Below, in pieces: positions 10,626 through 22,618 of a DNA stretch of 64,000 nt. This DNA comes from Hymenopus coronatus. Taxonomy: Eukaryota; Arthropoda; Insecta; Mantodea; Hymenopodidae. The notes beneath the pieces were generated by a model. It saw only the letters and a list, made by a program, of their open reading frames with translations, made no database searches and was not told where the DNA came from. Numbering within the stretch: the first letter of the stretch is position 1; the number at the start of each line of letters is the position of its first letter. Location of the stretch: contig CM060890.1 of NCBI GenBank assembly GCA_030762935.1, forward strand, positions 67,768,765 to 67,832,764. The letters run 5' to 3'. The position numbers and the translations under genes were made by a program.

Positions 10626-11251
10626 TATTACTGGTGGGAAATTACTTTGTGATTAACATTACTGCTGAGACACGACTGTCTTGGTACGCTGTTGCCCATT
10701 TTCCCGATTTTCGCCTGCAGGGGTTGCACTCTGAGATCATCTTACAGTTCCTCTTCACTGATACTTTCATCACATTTATTTTCACTATATTCACTGGAAT
10801 AGCTGCTGCTATTTAAATTTATAATCAAACACTCCACGCCTCCCCTAAAATGTCTTCTTCTTTCCATGCATTTTCTATTGCACCTCGGGTATCTTGAACT
10901 ACTTTTCTCCGTTTTTCAACATTACCTCAAATATTTCTTTCAACATTAGGTCCCATTCCAGTTATTCAGTAAACGCAAAAGCTTTATTATTTTGGCAAAT
11001 GAAAAACTTGTTTATTACGCCTGTAAGACATTCCAAATCACAGGTGGCACTTGTGGTAGTTCTAGGATGAGAACAAGAGCAATGTCCTCAAGATATAAAA
11101 GGTAACAACGATTATTGTAAACGTAAATCCTTGCGGAACCACTGTGTATAGCACAACCGAACTTTTTATTAAATTAAATCAATCAGATCAGTGCTACCCA
11201 TTTCACAGTGGGTGCTACAACACCGAAGAGCGACCGTATGTGGAATATATG
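10626..11251. other. No recognisable feature
   Basis: A minus-strand segment near 10840-10910 has a few sense codons in a row but no recognisable domain. Nothing else was seen. Confidence 0.4.
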
Positions 11252-11365
11252 AATTTGTGGTGGAAAAAACGGCAGAGGGGCAGGTTTTTTTCTCCGGTTT
11301 CTCCGGTTTCCCCCATCATCGCATTCCGTCGGTGCTCCATCTTCGTTCCATGTGTCACCACCTGC
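11252..11365 (+). mobile_element. S4 SINE body fragment
   Basis: Matches the body of the S4 SINE at 58329-58562: GTGGTGGA.AAA.CGGC, TTTCTCCGG.TT, TCATCGCATTC.GTCGGTGC, TCCATCT..TTCCATGT. The tRNA-like head is absent or unrecognisable upstream. Confidence 0.7.
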
Positions 11366-12275
11366 GGATCCATACTACAAAAAAAAAAACGCCGATGACA
11401 TCACATCCCTGGCGGTAATGCATTGATTGGTGACTATGATTGGTCAGCAACCTGACGAGCCCCTTGCCAGCATCCCAAAAGGTCAATGATAAGGAAGTTT
11501 CTCATGGACCGTAGTTAAGTAGCGTTCATAAATAAAGGCAATTAATTCACCAACACACCGACTCGAGTGGTCGAGGTGTTAAAGTGTGGAATCGTAAACA
11601 ATAGATCTGTGGCAGCGTTCTCCCTGGCAGATTTTTTCTCAATCCTCATAGTTGGCAAACAAGGGAGATATCTTAAACTTAGGCCTGGAATACTTACTTT
11701 TCAATTTTTTTTCAATTATCATTTAATATCATGCATTGTCATTGTTCGCCATCTATGTTATCGCATTATTTAGTGTTAAGCACTAATAAAAGAAAGAAGC
11801 CAACATCTTAAAGGAAGGAAAGGATTAAATAACTGCTACAACTTTAAAATCTACCTCCCTAATAAGGTGAATGGCACTAGCAGATCTAGCAGTTCCGCGT
11901 TGCCCTCTGTGGTGTAGAGTCTATTCACATTCTTTTCAGGCAGCAGATGGGGAAGGTAGGGAAGGACAAGTTTGTTTAGCAAGTAACATCCTTCCCCCTT
12001 CTTTCAAGCCTTAGCTAAAACGAATACGAATGGATTATATAGTTTTCTCCAAAACATGATGACCCTCAAACGGGAACGTTCCCTCTACCACTGGGCAATA
12101 ACCATTAGTAACAAAAGACGAACTTGTACTAGGGGCGAGAGGTAACGTAGTAAAAATCTTTCCTGGAGACACTGCTTGGTCGAGAATCGCGCCACAGTTA
12201 AGGGACCAGTAAGGGGTGGATTTGGTAACCGCGAGAATTGGATTCCTGCCGCACATACCCTAATTACAAACTTAA
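11366..12275. other. No recognisable feature; a slightly GC-richer patch at 12050-12260
   Basis: The GC-richer patch has short open frames on both strands but no splice framing or recognisable domain. It could be old repeat or host sequence. Confidence 0.35.
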
Positions 12276-12312
12276 AGAGATGTAGAGAAAGCCACGTGAA
12301 CGGAACACATTT
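12276..12312 (-). repeat. HP870 left-end fragment only
   Basis: AGATGTAGAGAAAGCC.CGTGAACGGAACACAT is the complement of the TCTGATGTG end of HP870. Nothing of the rest of the unit adjoins it. Confidence 0.75.
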
Positions 12313-12376
12313 TATTTTTGAACTCTTTTCATATCAAAAGTACACACGCCCTCTAGTTTGAATTTTTCACTTTTTT

Positions 12377-12596
12377 GGGGGCCTAAAAATCCTAAGTATG
12401 GCTTCCTTCAGAAGGGAGGTAAAGCCGTTGGTCCCGTGTCGTAGATTTACGGCACGTAAAAGAACTTTAAGCCTGATAGAGAGGCCTTTGAGCAAAATTA
12501 AGTGGTCTTTCAAGTCCAGTATAGAATGGTACGCTGAGAACCACAGTAGTTAAAGAGCGTCCATAGCTAAAACTCCCATTTGCATTTCCCAATCAA
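12377..12596 (+). mobile_element. S1 SINE, 5'-truncated
   Basis: Begins downstream of box B (GGCCTAAAAATCCTAAGTATGG) and carries the rest of the S1 body to GCTGAGAACCACAGTAG and AAAACTCCCATTTGC. The promoter head is lost. Confidence 0.85.
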
Positions 12597-13131
12597 ACAC
12601 TGCATTTAGATCGGATAGATTGGGTCTAGTCAGTGGATTTTTTATTACTTCAGGATTCAGCGGTCGGTATTGAACAATTAGAACCATAAGCAACCAGTAG
12701 TAGTTGTTTAAGTAAACAGAAAATAAACAGTGCGATAATTTTATGTATTATCATACAACCATACCTACACTCAGCTGCAAGAAATTGTAATATGCTAAAT
12801 GTGTAGCGCAAACATTTATTTTTGTACTGCTTTTATTCCAAAGAATATGAGTTTCGTGTCGAGTATCACATTGTACATGCAAATAACATTTTCAGTTTCT
12901 GAAATATCATATATATGCAATAGATATAAAACTTCTTAAGTTTTCCAGATTTAAGAATGCTAAAAATACTAAATTGAGGATGTATTCACCTTTCATTGGA
13001 AAGTATATTTTAAAGCCGATGTAATTATTTCGAAAATATACAACGCACCATTCTCCTAAATTAACAAATTTTATTACAAGGCCAGCTTGCTGCAAAATGT
13101 CAACATACGTGCGTGCAAACTATACTGCCAA

Positions 13132-13135
<4 letters not shown>

Positions 13136-13183
<48 letters not shown>
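13136..13183. repeat. (TA)n microsatellite
   Basis: About 48 bases of uninterrupted TA. Confidence 0.95.
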
Positions 13184-13186
<3 letters not shown>

Positions 13187-13570
13187 CCCCGTTGTTTTGG
13201 GGGAGGGCAGCCTTTTCCATTGAGTTTACACCAAGATAGAGAGCATTTCTAAACCTCTGAATCAAACATTCAAATTCCAAAGAAAACAAAAGCACATTAA
13301 AATGCATCTTGCTCTTTTCCAATAAACAAGCATTTCTCTTTTGTTTCCGATTTGTTTATATGGTTGAGACACGAGGTATTTCAACATAAGATAATGTCGT
13401 GAAAATTATGAAAGGAGAGTGTACACCGTAACCAAACTATATATGGGTGAGGAAAATGCAAATGGGCTGCTACTGTTTTAATATCAGGGTATCATAAATA
13501 CAATTTATTTGTGCAGAAATATAAATATTTAAAATGTCCTGAAAATTACTAAAAACTAATTACAGGAGAA

Positions 13571-13577
13571 TACACAC

Positions 13578-13613
<36 letters not shown>
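13571..13613. repeat. (CA)n microsatellite
   Basis: About 43 bases of CA with one CG interruption. It is not inside a recognisable HP870 unit. Confidence 0.9.
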
Positions 13614-13616
<3 letters not shown>

Positions 13617-14057
13617 TAGAGATAATATCGAGTGAACAAAAAACACAGAGAGTCAGCCAATTTACTGGTTAGTCTTCTAATTCTTTTAAGAATTTACTGA
13701 TATAATGCAAAAAAAATCCTAGGAGTTTCTTTATAAGTCATTAATGAATCTTTAGTTACTCAGATAAGGTTTTTTTCTAGGATTTTCGAGAAGGCGAATC
13801 TCGCGTAACTTTTACCTCTTTGGGCCCCGGGCTCACTTGAGCATCATTTCGCCGATTTCATTCAGCGTCCGATATGACCAACTAAGTTAATGCTCGTTAA
13901 ACTAAAAGAAAATAAAGAATAAGAAAGCTTAAAAATAGGATTTAGTTCAGAGTGCATACTTTAGAATTATATATATATATATATATATATATTCCATAAT
14001 ATTTAAATTAAAAAGATTCAAAGTGTTTATTATATCGCAGTGTCGCCATATTATAGT

Positions 14058-14745
14058 ATTTTTACTTTCTTTACCATGTACGGACAATGTAGTTGCACAG
14101 TACGTAAAGGTATTGTATTCCACCCAAAATTCCATATTGAAATTTTTCCGGAAATATATGTTTTGAGATTCCTCGAATCCAAAAAAAGGTATTGTAGAAA
14201 ACGGTTTGTGTGTGTAACTGAGAAGAGCATAATTCAGAAACGAAAAGTCTATTAAATACCAAACTTGGTATTTTCATTGCAGGGAATATTTTTTAAATTT
14301 TTCTATTTTCTCAGAAATTGCTCTAAAGATTTTGGTGAAAATATATGTATACGATTTTTCATGGCAAATGACTCGCATATCTTGAATTTTCTGGGAATAA
14401 TATTCTGAATGAATTTTGCATAACTGATAAACCGTAAGATATAAACAAAATCATATTACAAAAAAACTGTAGATCTCATTTAAATACACAAATTACGTTA
14501 TAGGAATGGTTGGTGGAGTTAACCATACCCGAGATATTTCTTATTGGTTTACATTTTCCAATGTCTATACTTTTCTCAACTGGGAAGTTATTATTAATTG
14601 TTTGGCTATGCAAACGAATTTCCACGTTCACATAGTTCTTAAAAGATTTGACTATCTCTATTTCTTTATTTCACTTGTTCCTACAGAGAAATATATAAGT
14701 AATAAAACCATTTCTGCTATTATGTATATCGATTATAAATGTAAT
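14058..14745 (-). repeat. HP870 diverged minus copy
   Basis: The right end (TTTTTACTTTCTTTACCATGTAC) is recognisable at 14058. The family order then follows (CCACCCAAAATTC, CCGGAAATATATGTTTTGA, ACTCAGAAACGAAAAGTC-like, TACCAAACTTGGTATTT, CATATCTTGAATTTTCTGGGAATA, AAACCGTAAGA). The left end has decayed past recognition near 14745. The CA tract is almost gone. Confidence 0.8.
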
Positions 14746-15350
14746 TTATCTCGATTATACATGTGCTATGTATAGTTAGTGTCATATGTGAACCAAAGGC
14801 TATGCTTTTCCATATTAAAGTTCTTTAACAAAATACCAGCAGTTACTTCGGAGACAACTAATGTGGTCAACATTTTTGAGTAAATCGAACACGTTTGTTT
14901 CAATTAGTACACCTAAATAAAAGTAAGCTTTTAACTTAGCCTTATCTATTGATTAATGTTGCTTGTATTTGAGAGAAAATCGTTATGCTAGTTCGAAGTT
15001 ACCAATCAAGAAACTACATCAATACAATAAATGTTCTGAATTGTGGGAATTTTAAAATGTAAGTTCTAAGGGTGTTAAGTTGGTTCGGCTTAAGACAGAA
15101 ATGAAAGGAATATATTTATATATGAATTTTATTAAAAAACCTTTATTCTGATTCCAGCTAATCATTGACCATTTCCAGAAAGAAAAAAACATAAAAACAA
15201 AAACTAAACAGTCTATGTTTTTGCATTTGGTCAGAGCTTGCCATTACACTAGTACTGCTGTTACTAATACGTTGTCTGCTTTAGCACAAAGTCCCTATAT
15301 TAGAGACTTATAAATAATGAAGTTCCTTGAAATAAACTATAGTTATAAAA
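14746..15350. other. No recognisable feature
   Basis: AT-rich interval between two HP870 copies. Confidence 0.4.
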
Positions 15351-15944
15351 ATCTGATGTGTTCCATTCACATGACTTTCTCTACATCTCTGCAACAAAGT
15401 ATTGTCAAAAAGCTTATGCTTCTATTTACTTCATGCTAATCGAGAACAATTTAAGTAAATCCTTGTAAGTAGGAGCGAAATAAGGGAATATCATAGGTTA
15501 AAGTGATAGTCAAAAGCTGGTTGCCATGGGAATAAAGTTGACAAACTCCTGCATGAGAAACGTTGTTTTTCAAGGCTGAAACCAAAAAACAAGGAATGTC
15601 CCCAAAACGATCAGCTCCACGAAAAAAATAAATACAACATAAAATGTGTGTTTTAATGTGCTCTACATTTTTGTGGAGCAAGTTTTTGTCCCTGTCTTAT
15701 GGTTTAGCAGTTATGCAAAATTCTGTAAAATTCACTCACAATTCTTCAGAGGCTGTTCCCAGGAAATTCAAAATATACAATTTATTTGTCAGGTAAATAT
15801 TTTTAATATACAATATTTTAATCAAAATCGTTAGCGCCATTTTTTAGAAAATAAAAATGTTCAAAAAAAGTTCCATGTAAAGGGTAGTTTAGGGTGGGGA
15901 TATTTTTCTCAAAATCTTCGTGTCGCAACCCTGGAAGATACTAA
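15351..15944 (+). repeat. HP870 forward copy, truncated at its right side by an S3 SINE
   Basis: Intact left end (ATCTGATGTGTTCCATTCACA at 15351) through TCGCAACCCTGGAAGATACTAAAC. The S3 SINE begins where AAATACC is expected. The CA tract and right hairpin are missing. A related minus fragment resumes beyond the SINE at 16154. Confidence 0.85.
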
Positions 15945-16152
15945 ACCACAAGGTGATGTCAAATGATTTTGAGATGACAACCCCAATGACAACTTACATT
16001 GTTTTGAGTACTTCAAGACCCAGGATTCATAATATGCTGGCATGTAGATCAGTGGAGAGCAACCGGCTAGAGACCGTGAGATCCGTGGTTCAAATCCCGG
16101 CTATGGCATTGAATTTTTCAGTCTGACTCTACCTATCCAACTATATAGTAGG
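15945..16152 (+). mobile_element. S3 SINE (tRNA-related), long 5' leader
   Basis: Head with GAGCAACCGGCTAGAGACCG and box B GTGGTTCAAATCCCGGC, then ATGGCATTGAATTTTTCAGTC and TGACTCTACCTATCCAAC. The 5' leader (ACCACAAGGTGATGTCAAA... CAGGATTCATA) also precedes the S3 copy on the minus strand at 63150-63348, so it belongs to the element. Three copies occur in the window. Confidence 0.8.
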
Positions 16153-16153
16153 T

Positions 16154-16255
16154 ACTTTACCATGTACAGTGTACGTAGTAGGCATTCCACCAATTTGATA
16201 TCGAGATTTCACCGGAAATATATGTTTTGATGACCCATGAATTAAAAATATGGAC
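16154..16255 (-). repeat. HP870 right-end fragment
   Basis: About 100 bases of the right end (ACTTTACCATGTACAGTGTACG, GATATCGAGATTTCACCGG, AAATATATGTTTTGATGACCC). A fresh right end at 16257 cuts it off. Confidence 0.75.
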
Positions 16256-16256
16256 A

Positions 16257-16768
16257 TTTTACTTTCTCTTCAAGAAGAGAAGGTATCGTATTCCATCCAA
16301 AAATTTATCTTGAAATTTCACCGTAAACACGTATTTTGAGTTCCCCTGAGCCCAATAAAGAGGATCTTTTTTTAAAAAAAAAGTCCATGGGAGAGTGTCC
16401 TTGAACAGCATAACTCAAACTCGAAAATCCGCTAAAAACCAACTTTGGTATATATTTAAATTCAGATTCATTCAAAGAAGCGACACGAAGATGATGTAAA
16501 TCCCCCACCTCAAACTACCCATTACATGGAACAAGTTTCAGCATTTTTTATTTTCTCAAAAATGTGTTTAAAGCTTTTGATTAAAAGGACATATATTAAA
16601 CTTACTAAATAGCAAATAAAATGTATATCTTGAAATTTTTGGGAGTAGATTCTGAACCCTCTTGATTCTGCATAACTTATGGATAGTTGGTAAACCATAA
16701 GTGATGGACAAAATTCAATTACGCCAAAAATATAAATCTGCCTAAAACGCATAATTTATGTCATATAC
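16257..16768 (-). repeat. HP870 minus copy 1 of a head-to-tail array, truncated
   Basis: Starts ATTTTACTTTCTCTTCAAG and runs to the block CATAATTTATGTCATATACA. There the next unit's right end begins, so the unit lacks its final third (the TCTGATGTG end). It is a diverged subfamily member. Confidence 0.85.
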
Positions 16769-17624
16769 ATTTTTACTTTCTTTGCACGATCTACGTACAT
16801 AGTGTCTAGAGAAGGTATTCATCCCACCCAAAAATTCCATACCAAGATTTCACCGGAAATACGCGTTTTAGGGTCCCATGTACCCAAAAAACCGTATTTT
16901 CAGAAAAAGGTCCATGTGTGTGTGTCCGTGGGTCCGTGTTTCGGTATAACATCAAATTTGATATTATAATACCAATTTGATATTTAAGTTTAGTATCTTC
17001 CAGGGATGCCACACAAAGATTTTGAGAAAAATCCCCAACCCAAACTACCCTTTACATAGAAAATGTTTAGAACATTTTTATTTTCTCAAAAATGACTAAC
17101 GATTTTAATTTAAATACCGTATATTAAAGACATTTATATGACAAATAAAAGATATATCACGAATTTTCTGGGAATAGCCTATAAAGTCCACTTTATTTTG
17201 CATGAATTTTGCGTAACTGGCAAACGGTAAGAGATAGAAAAACTTACTTCACAAAAAAATATAGATCAAGTTTAACACAAAATTTATATCATACACTTTT
17301 TTTTCGTTGAATTGACCATTTCTGGGATATTCCCTGTTATTTGTTTCAGATGTAAAATACTTTAAATTTTCTCACACGGAATGTTTTAAACTCCTGGCCC
17401 TGCATAGCAATGGATTTCATTCACACGGCAACCGGATTTTTAAAGATTTGACTATCATTTTAGCCTAGTGTATTCCCTTATTTTCCTCTACTTACAAGGA
17501 AGCACGTAATTAAGACATTTTCTGCTAATGTTTATTTCGATTATAAAGTAGAAAGAAGAATATGCTTTTTAACAATAATTCGTTACAGCGATGCAGAGAA
17601 CCTCATAGAATGGAACACATCAGA
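16769..17624 (-). repeat. HP870 minus copy 2 of the array, complete
   Basis: Runs from TTTTTACTTTCTTTGCACG to CCTCATAGAATGGAACACATCAGA. The next copy's TTTTACTTTCTCTACACG follows immediately with no spacer. Confidence 0.9.
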
Positions 17625-18318
17625 CTTTTACTTTCTCTACACGTACTATGTACATAGTGTAAAGAGAACTGCACCCAAAAATTCGATACCGAGATTTCAC
17701 CAGAAATATATGTTTTTTTCTTTGTTTCTTTTTTTTTAAAAAAAATACAGTTTCGGAGCTGCTCAGTACGCTGTATTCCTTTCTTTATCGTTTATCTTAT
17801 TCCTCCTTTTTTTCCTTTTCCCTAAATTTCCTTTGTTTACCGTTTTCTGACAAATCACGTACATGTACACAAACACACAAACACCCATTCCCAAGGCGGG
17901 ACTCTAACCCACGATCCCCTGCCCCACGAAGCACCAAGGCGTTTTAGGGTTCCCTGTATCAAAAAAAAAAAAAAACATTTTCAAAAAAAGTTCCGCATGT
18001 GTGTGTGTGTCTGTGCGTCTGAGAACAGGATAACTCAAAAACCAAAAGTTGGTGGTGTAAGGTGCACAAAAATTTTTGATATTTTAAGATTACAGTTTAA
18101 TTCTGTTAAATGTAGTAAACATAGATTATGGTCAGTAATTTAGTAAAAGTAATAAAATTACATTGTTTATCTTATCACGATAATCCTTTTAAATCAGGCA
18201 TTTTACTGTCAAACTTGGTATTTAAGTTTAGTATTTTACAGGTATGCGACACAAGGATGTTGAGGAAAATCACTTTACCCCAAAACTACCGTTTACATGG
18301 AACTTTTTTTCGAAAAAT
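17625..18318 (-). repeat. HP870 minus copy 3 of the array, with an S2 insertion and an internal insert
   Basis: Right end TTTTACTTTCTCTACACGTAC, then an S2 SINE at 17717-17940. It continues with the GT tract near 17998 and GATAACTCAAAAACCAAAAG. About 150 bp of foreign AT-rich DNA follows (18050-18205), then CAAACTTGGTATTTAAGTTTAG and CTACCGTTTACATGGAAC. It stops at 18318, where another unit abuts. Confidence 0.8.
17717..17940 (-). mobile_element. S2 SINE, minus strand, diverged
   Basis: Complement shows GATCGTGGGTTAGAGTCCCGC (box B) and CCTTGGGAATGGGTGTTTGTG as in S2 at 21231 and 33237, with an A-rich 3' end. It is truncated at the 5' side just inside GCCAAGGCG. It sits within HP870 between ATATATGTTTT and TTTTAGGG, so a short GTTTT duplication is possible. 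Confidence 0.8.
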
Positions 18319-19065
18319 GTAATTGTAATGCACCCAAAAATTCGAGATTTCACCGGCAATATATGTTTTCGGGTCCCTTATATCCAAAAAAAAAAAAGCA
18401 TTTTCACAAAAAGGTTCATGTGTGTGTGTGAGTGTGTGTGTTTCCATGTGTCTGTGAACACGATAACTCAAAAGAGAAAAGTTGGTAAAATATCAAACTT
18501 GGTATTTGAGATTTTGAATCTTCCAGGGATACGACACGAAGATTTTGAGAAAAATCCCCCCACCCCAAACTACCCTTACATAGAAAAAAATTCGAAAATT
18601 TTGATTTTCTTAAAAATGGCTCTAACGATTTTGATTAAAATATCGTATATTAAAGATATTTACCTGAAAAATAAAATGTATATCTTGAATTTTATGGGAA
18701 TAGACTCTTAAGACTACTTTATTCTGGATACATTTTACGGAATTTTGCATAACTGCTAAACTGTAAGAGATGGACAAAAACTTACCAAAAAAAAATGTAG
18801 AGCACGTTAAAATACACAATTTATGTAATATATATATATATATATATATAAATATATTATTTTTCCACGGAGTTAATCGTTTTTGAGATACTCCTTGTTT
18901 TTGGCTTCACCTTTAAAAAACTTGTACTTTTCTCATACAGGAATTGTCAACTTCTATCCATACAAATAAAAGAACTTCAGGCATTTAGCAACCAGCTTTT
19001 GATTATCACGTTAACCTATGGTACGCCCTTATTTAGATTATACTTACAAGGATGCTATTACCACA
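18319..19065 (-). repeat. HP870 minus copy lacking its right terminus
   Basis: Begins internally at TGCACCCAAAAATTCGAGATTTC (no ACTTTCTC end) and runs through a GT tract and TACCAAACTTGG-type core. It ends at CTTACAAGGATGC, missing the last 120 or so bases of the left end. Confidence 0.85.
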
Positions 19066-19088
19066 AAGGCAAGGTATATATTTTTTTG

Positions 19089-19452
19089 CTCAGGTAAATA
19101 TCTTTAATATACCATATTTTAATCAAAATTTTCGAAAAAAGTTCTATTTAAAGGGTAGTTGGGGGTGGCGGGATTTTTCTCAAAATTGTTCGTGTCGCTT
19201 CCTTGGAAGATTCTAAACTTAAATACCAGGTTTGGTATTTTACCGACGTTTCGTTTTTGGGTTATCGTGTTCACAGTCTCACGGACACACACACGAAGCT
19301 TTTTTCTGAATTTTTTTTTTTTTTTTTTTTTTTTTGATATAGGAGACTCTAAAGCATATATTTTCGGTGAAATCTCGGTATCGAATTTCTGGGTGGAGTG
19401 CAATACCTTCTCTATACACTATGTGCATGGTACGTGTAGAGAAAGTAAGCGT
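19089..19452 (+). repeat. HP870 forward copy, right half only; inverted partner of 18319-19065
   Basis: Starts at CAGGTAAATATCTTTAATATAC and ends at the complete right end (GGTACGTGTAGAGAAAGTAAG). It contains an expanded T-run at 19310-19335. With the preceding minus copy it forms a long inverted pair about 24 bases apart. Confidence 0.85.
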
Positions 19453-19655
19453 AAAACACATTAATCGTTCATGTATATCAATTATAGAAACACGCTACGT
19501 GATGAGCATGGCATGTAACTCATGTGAGGAATGTAAGTCAAAGATGACAACTTATGCTGGAACCAGAATCCTATAAGGATCTTTAAGACATTCCAACCAT
19601 ATTGCTGAATGAGGTAGCATTTAAACGAATGAGTTTATCGTATCTATGAAGAAAA

Positions 19656-20382
19656 CCTGATGTGTTCCATTAACATGACTTTCTCTAGATGTTCCGCAAA
19701 CAAACCTTTCCTACAAAAGATTATTCTTTTACCTAATCATGCTAGTCGAGATAAACATTAGCAGAATTGGTCTTATTACTTATTTCTTTGTAAGCATAAG
19801 AGAAATGTGGGAATACAATATTTTAAAGCGGTAGTCAATTCCTTTAAAAGCCGGTCGCTGTGTGAAACAATTGAAATTCCGTTCTGTTTGCTTGCCAGGA
19901 GTAAATAAACAGACGAGAGAAAGATGATGATCTACCGGTTGAGAAAAGCTAAAATAGCTTAAAATTGAAACTAATAACATGGAATATCTCCAAAACGATC
20001 AACTCAATAACAAAAATGTATCATATATGATATAAATCGTGTGTGTTAACGAGATATACCATTTTTGGGTATCTTAGAGTTTAACAGTTTCGAAAATTTC
20101 AGCAACATTCATCCAGAATGAACAGGTCTTCAAGAGCCAGTTCCATAAAATTCAAGGTGAACATCGTATTTGTCAGGTAAATGTCTTTAATATACGGTAT
20201 TTTAATCAAAATCATAGGGCCACTTTTTAGAAAACAAAAATTTCAAAACATTTTTCACGTAAAGGGTGGTTAATGGTGGAAGACTTTCTTTATAATCTTC
20301 ATGGCGTATCCTTGGAAAATATTAAGCTTAAATATCAAGTTTGGTATTTTACGGTCTTTTAGATTTTGAACTATGCTATCCA
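19656..20382 (+). repeat. HP870 forward copy, first of three truncated tandem units
   Basis: Left end CTGATGTGTTCCATTAACATGAC to TTTGGTATTTTACGGTCTTTTAGATTTTG. It then jumps straight into the interior of a second unit, losing the CA tract and right end. Confidence 0.8.
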
Positions 20383-20383
20383 C

Positions 20384-20812
20384 ATTCAGAATAAAGATGT
20401 CTTTAAAGGCTATTCCCAGAAAGGGCAAGATATACATTTTATTTGCCGTATAAATATTTTTAATATATGATATTTTAATCAAAATCGTGAGAGTCATTTT
20501 TGAAATATTTTCGAAATATTTTATATGTAAGGGGTAGTATGGGATGGGGGGATTTTTCTCAAAATCTTCGTGTCGCATTCCTGGAAGATACTGAACTTAA
20601 ATATCTAGTTTGGTATTATACTGACTTTTCGTTTTTGAATTTTCGTGTTCACAGACACACGGACACAAGACTTCTATCTGAAAATAATTTTTTATGATAC
20701 AGGGTAGCTACCCTACAACGCATATTTGCGGTGAAATCTCGGTATTGGATTTTTGGGTGGAATGCAGTACCATTTCTATACCTACACTATGTAAATAGTA
20801 CGCGTGGAGAAA
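20384..20812 (+). repeat. HP870 forward copy, second truncated unit
   Basis: Begins at CATTCAGAATAAAGATGTC and runs to the right hairpin region (CTACACTATGTAAATAGTACG). A third unit joins there. Confidence 0.8.
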
Positions 20813-21150
20813 ATTTATATCACATAAATTATGTGTTTTAAGCAGATTTATATTTTTTGCATAATTGGATTTTGTCCATGGCCTACGGCTTACCAATATC
20901 CATAAGTTATGCGAAATCAAGAGGGTGTAAAGACTACTCGCAGAAAATTCAAGATATCCATTTTATTTGCGATAAGTTTAATTTATGTCCTTTTAATCAA
21001 AATCCTAGACACACATACGCACATTTTTCTAAAAATGCTTTTTTTAGACTCAGGAGACTTCAAAACATATTTCCGACAAAATATCGACATAGAATATTTT
21101 GGATGAAATACATTGCCTTCTCTGTCTACTATGTACATTGTAAAACGCAA
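20813..21150 (+). repeat. HP870 forward copy, third truncated unit
   Basis: Starts at ATATCACATAAATTATGTGTTTTAA and ends near CTACTATGTACATTGTAAAACG. An internal deletion has removed the block from TTAGAGCC to the CA tract. Confidence 0.75.
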
Positions 21151-21230
21151 GAACTTCTACAGACCCAATTTTCTTCATTATTCAAAATGAACTGAAAACT
21201 GTGTCCAGCAAGGTAAATGTCAGACTAAGC

Positions 21231-21478
21231 GCCGGTCCCCATGGCCGCGCTTGCCAAGGCGTTCCGCTTTGGTGCTTCGTAGCGCTGGGGATCGTGGGTT
21301 CGAGTCCCGCCTTGGGCATGGGTGTTATATATTTGTGTTTATGTGTGTGTTGAACAAGTAAGAAAACAGCAATCCAGTAATACTACAGAAAAATAAGGTA
21401 GAAACATAGGTAAATAAAAGTAGGGTATAGAGTGCCGGAGTCCCGATCAGACTCCGGTACCGTATATAAAAAAAAACA
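21231..21478 (+). mobile_element. S2 SINE, full length
   Basis: Head GCCGGTCCCCATGGCCGCGC then GGTGCTTCGTAGCGCTGGG and box B CGTGGGTTCGAGTCCCGCC. The body contains TGGGTGTTATATATTTGTG, and near the 3' end a small hairpin (CCGGAGTC, CCGATCA spacer, GACTCCGG). The tail is A-rich. It matches 33237-33492 closely throughout. Confidence 0.9.
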
Positions 21479-22310
21479 ACAAAAAAACATTAAAACAAAT
21501 ATTGCGCCTCGCCAGCGGAGAACGTCTGCCTACCATACCGAAAAGCAGACGAATTGAATGCCAAAGCCGAAATATTTACTACAACTTTACTTTTGAACCT
21601 GGTAGTGAGGAAAACAAAATCGTTGCCAAACAAGACATTTAATAACTTATGAGGAATTCAATATTGGATAATGGATGGAACATTTAAATCCGTTCCATAC
21701 TACAGAATTGCACAATAGTGTCTGCTTTTATAATAGTGGTTCCCTGTTATACCTGTGCTGATGAATAATAAATAAATAAATAAATAAGCAGAACAGGAGT
21801 AATATAAAGTGTTTTTAGACCTATGAAAGACGAAAGATATTATTTCGATTTAAATATCAATTGATTTCACGACGTATATCAATTGATTATGAATCAGCCG
21901 CTATTAATGCGATTACAGAGGAATTTCTCCGAGATAAATTACTAAAAACTCAAAAAGAATTTCTATAGACACATGATAGAGAAAATAAAACTTTTCATAT
22001 AAAATAATTTTGAAAATACTCGTTAAGAACCTGAAAAATCTGAACAATTTTCAAAAGATTACAAATAAAATAAAATTCAAAGCAACTTTTATTATTTCTG
22101 CGCATTAAATTTGGGAAGTTCCTCCAAGTTAATTAGCTGCTAGAATTTTTAAAAGTAGAAACCGATAATTTCTCGGGAGGCTAATGTAATACTCTACTTG
22201 ATGTTGCTATAATTTTAAACAGTTTTATCAATAAAAAGATTACCATATTTTCATCCATTCATTCTCAAGAAATACCTCTCCAAGTATATGTAACAATATA
22301 GCTAGGTATA
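21479..22310. other. No recognisable feature
   Basis: AT-rich; a short (AATA)n run lies near 21768-21786. No coding or repeat match was seen. Confidence 0.4.
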
Positions 22311-22605
22311 AATGTAAATGGCGTGTTATTTACGGACGCTCTTTAACTGCTGTGGTTCTCAGCGCTCCGTTCTATATTGGGGTGAAAGACCGCTTAAGTT
22401 TGCTCAGAGACCTCTCTATCAGGCTTGAGTTTCTTTTATGTGCCGTAAATCTACGACACGAGACCAACGGCTTTATTTCACTTCCGAAGGAAGCCATGCT
22501 AAGAATTTTTATACCTAAAAAAATCCATCGCTCTCCGCCAGGTTTGAAGCTGCGACCTTGGGTATATGAAGTTAGCATGGTGATCTTTACACCACGAAGG
22601 GCGAC
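22311..22605 (-). mobile_element. S1 SINE, full-length reference copy with 13-bp target duplication
   Basis: Perfect 13-bp duplications, ATAGCTAGGTATA, flank it at 22298-22310 and 22606-22618. This fixes the element at 295 bp. On the minus strand it starts GTCGCCCTTCGTGGTGTAAAG (box A region) and carries a box B-like CTTCAAACCTGGC. The S1 body follows, ending in AAATAACACGCCATTTAC. It has no long A tail. Confidence 0.95.
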
Positions 22606-22618
22606 ATAGCTAGGTATA

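Larger units (their letters stand above)
12597..14057. other. AT-rich stretch with microsatellites only
   Basis: Contains a (TA)n run at 13136-13183, a (CA)n run at 13571-13613 and a short (AT)n run at 13969-13992. No coding or mobile-element match was seen otherwise. Confidence 0.5.
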
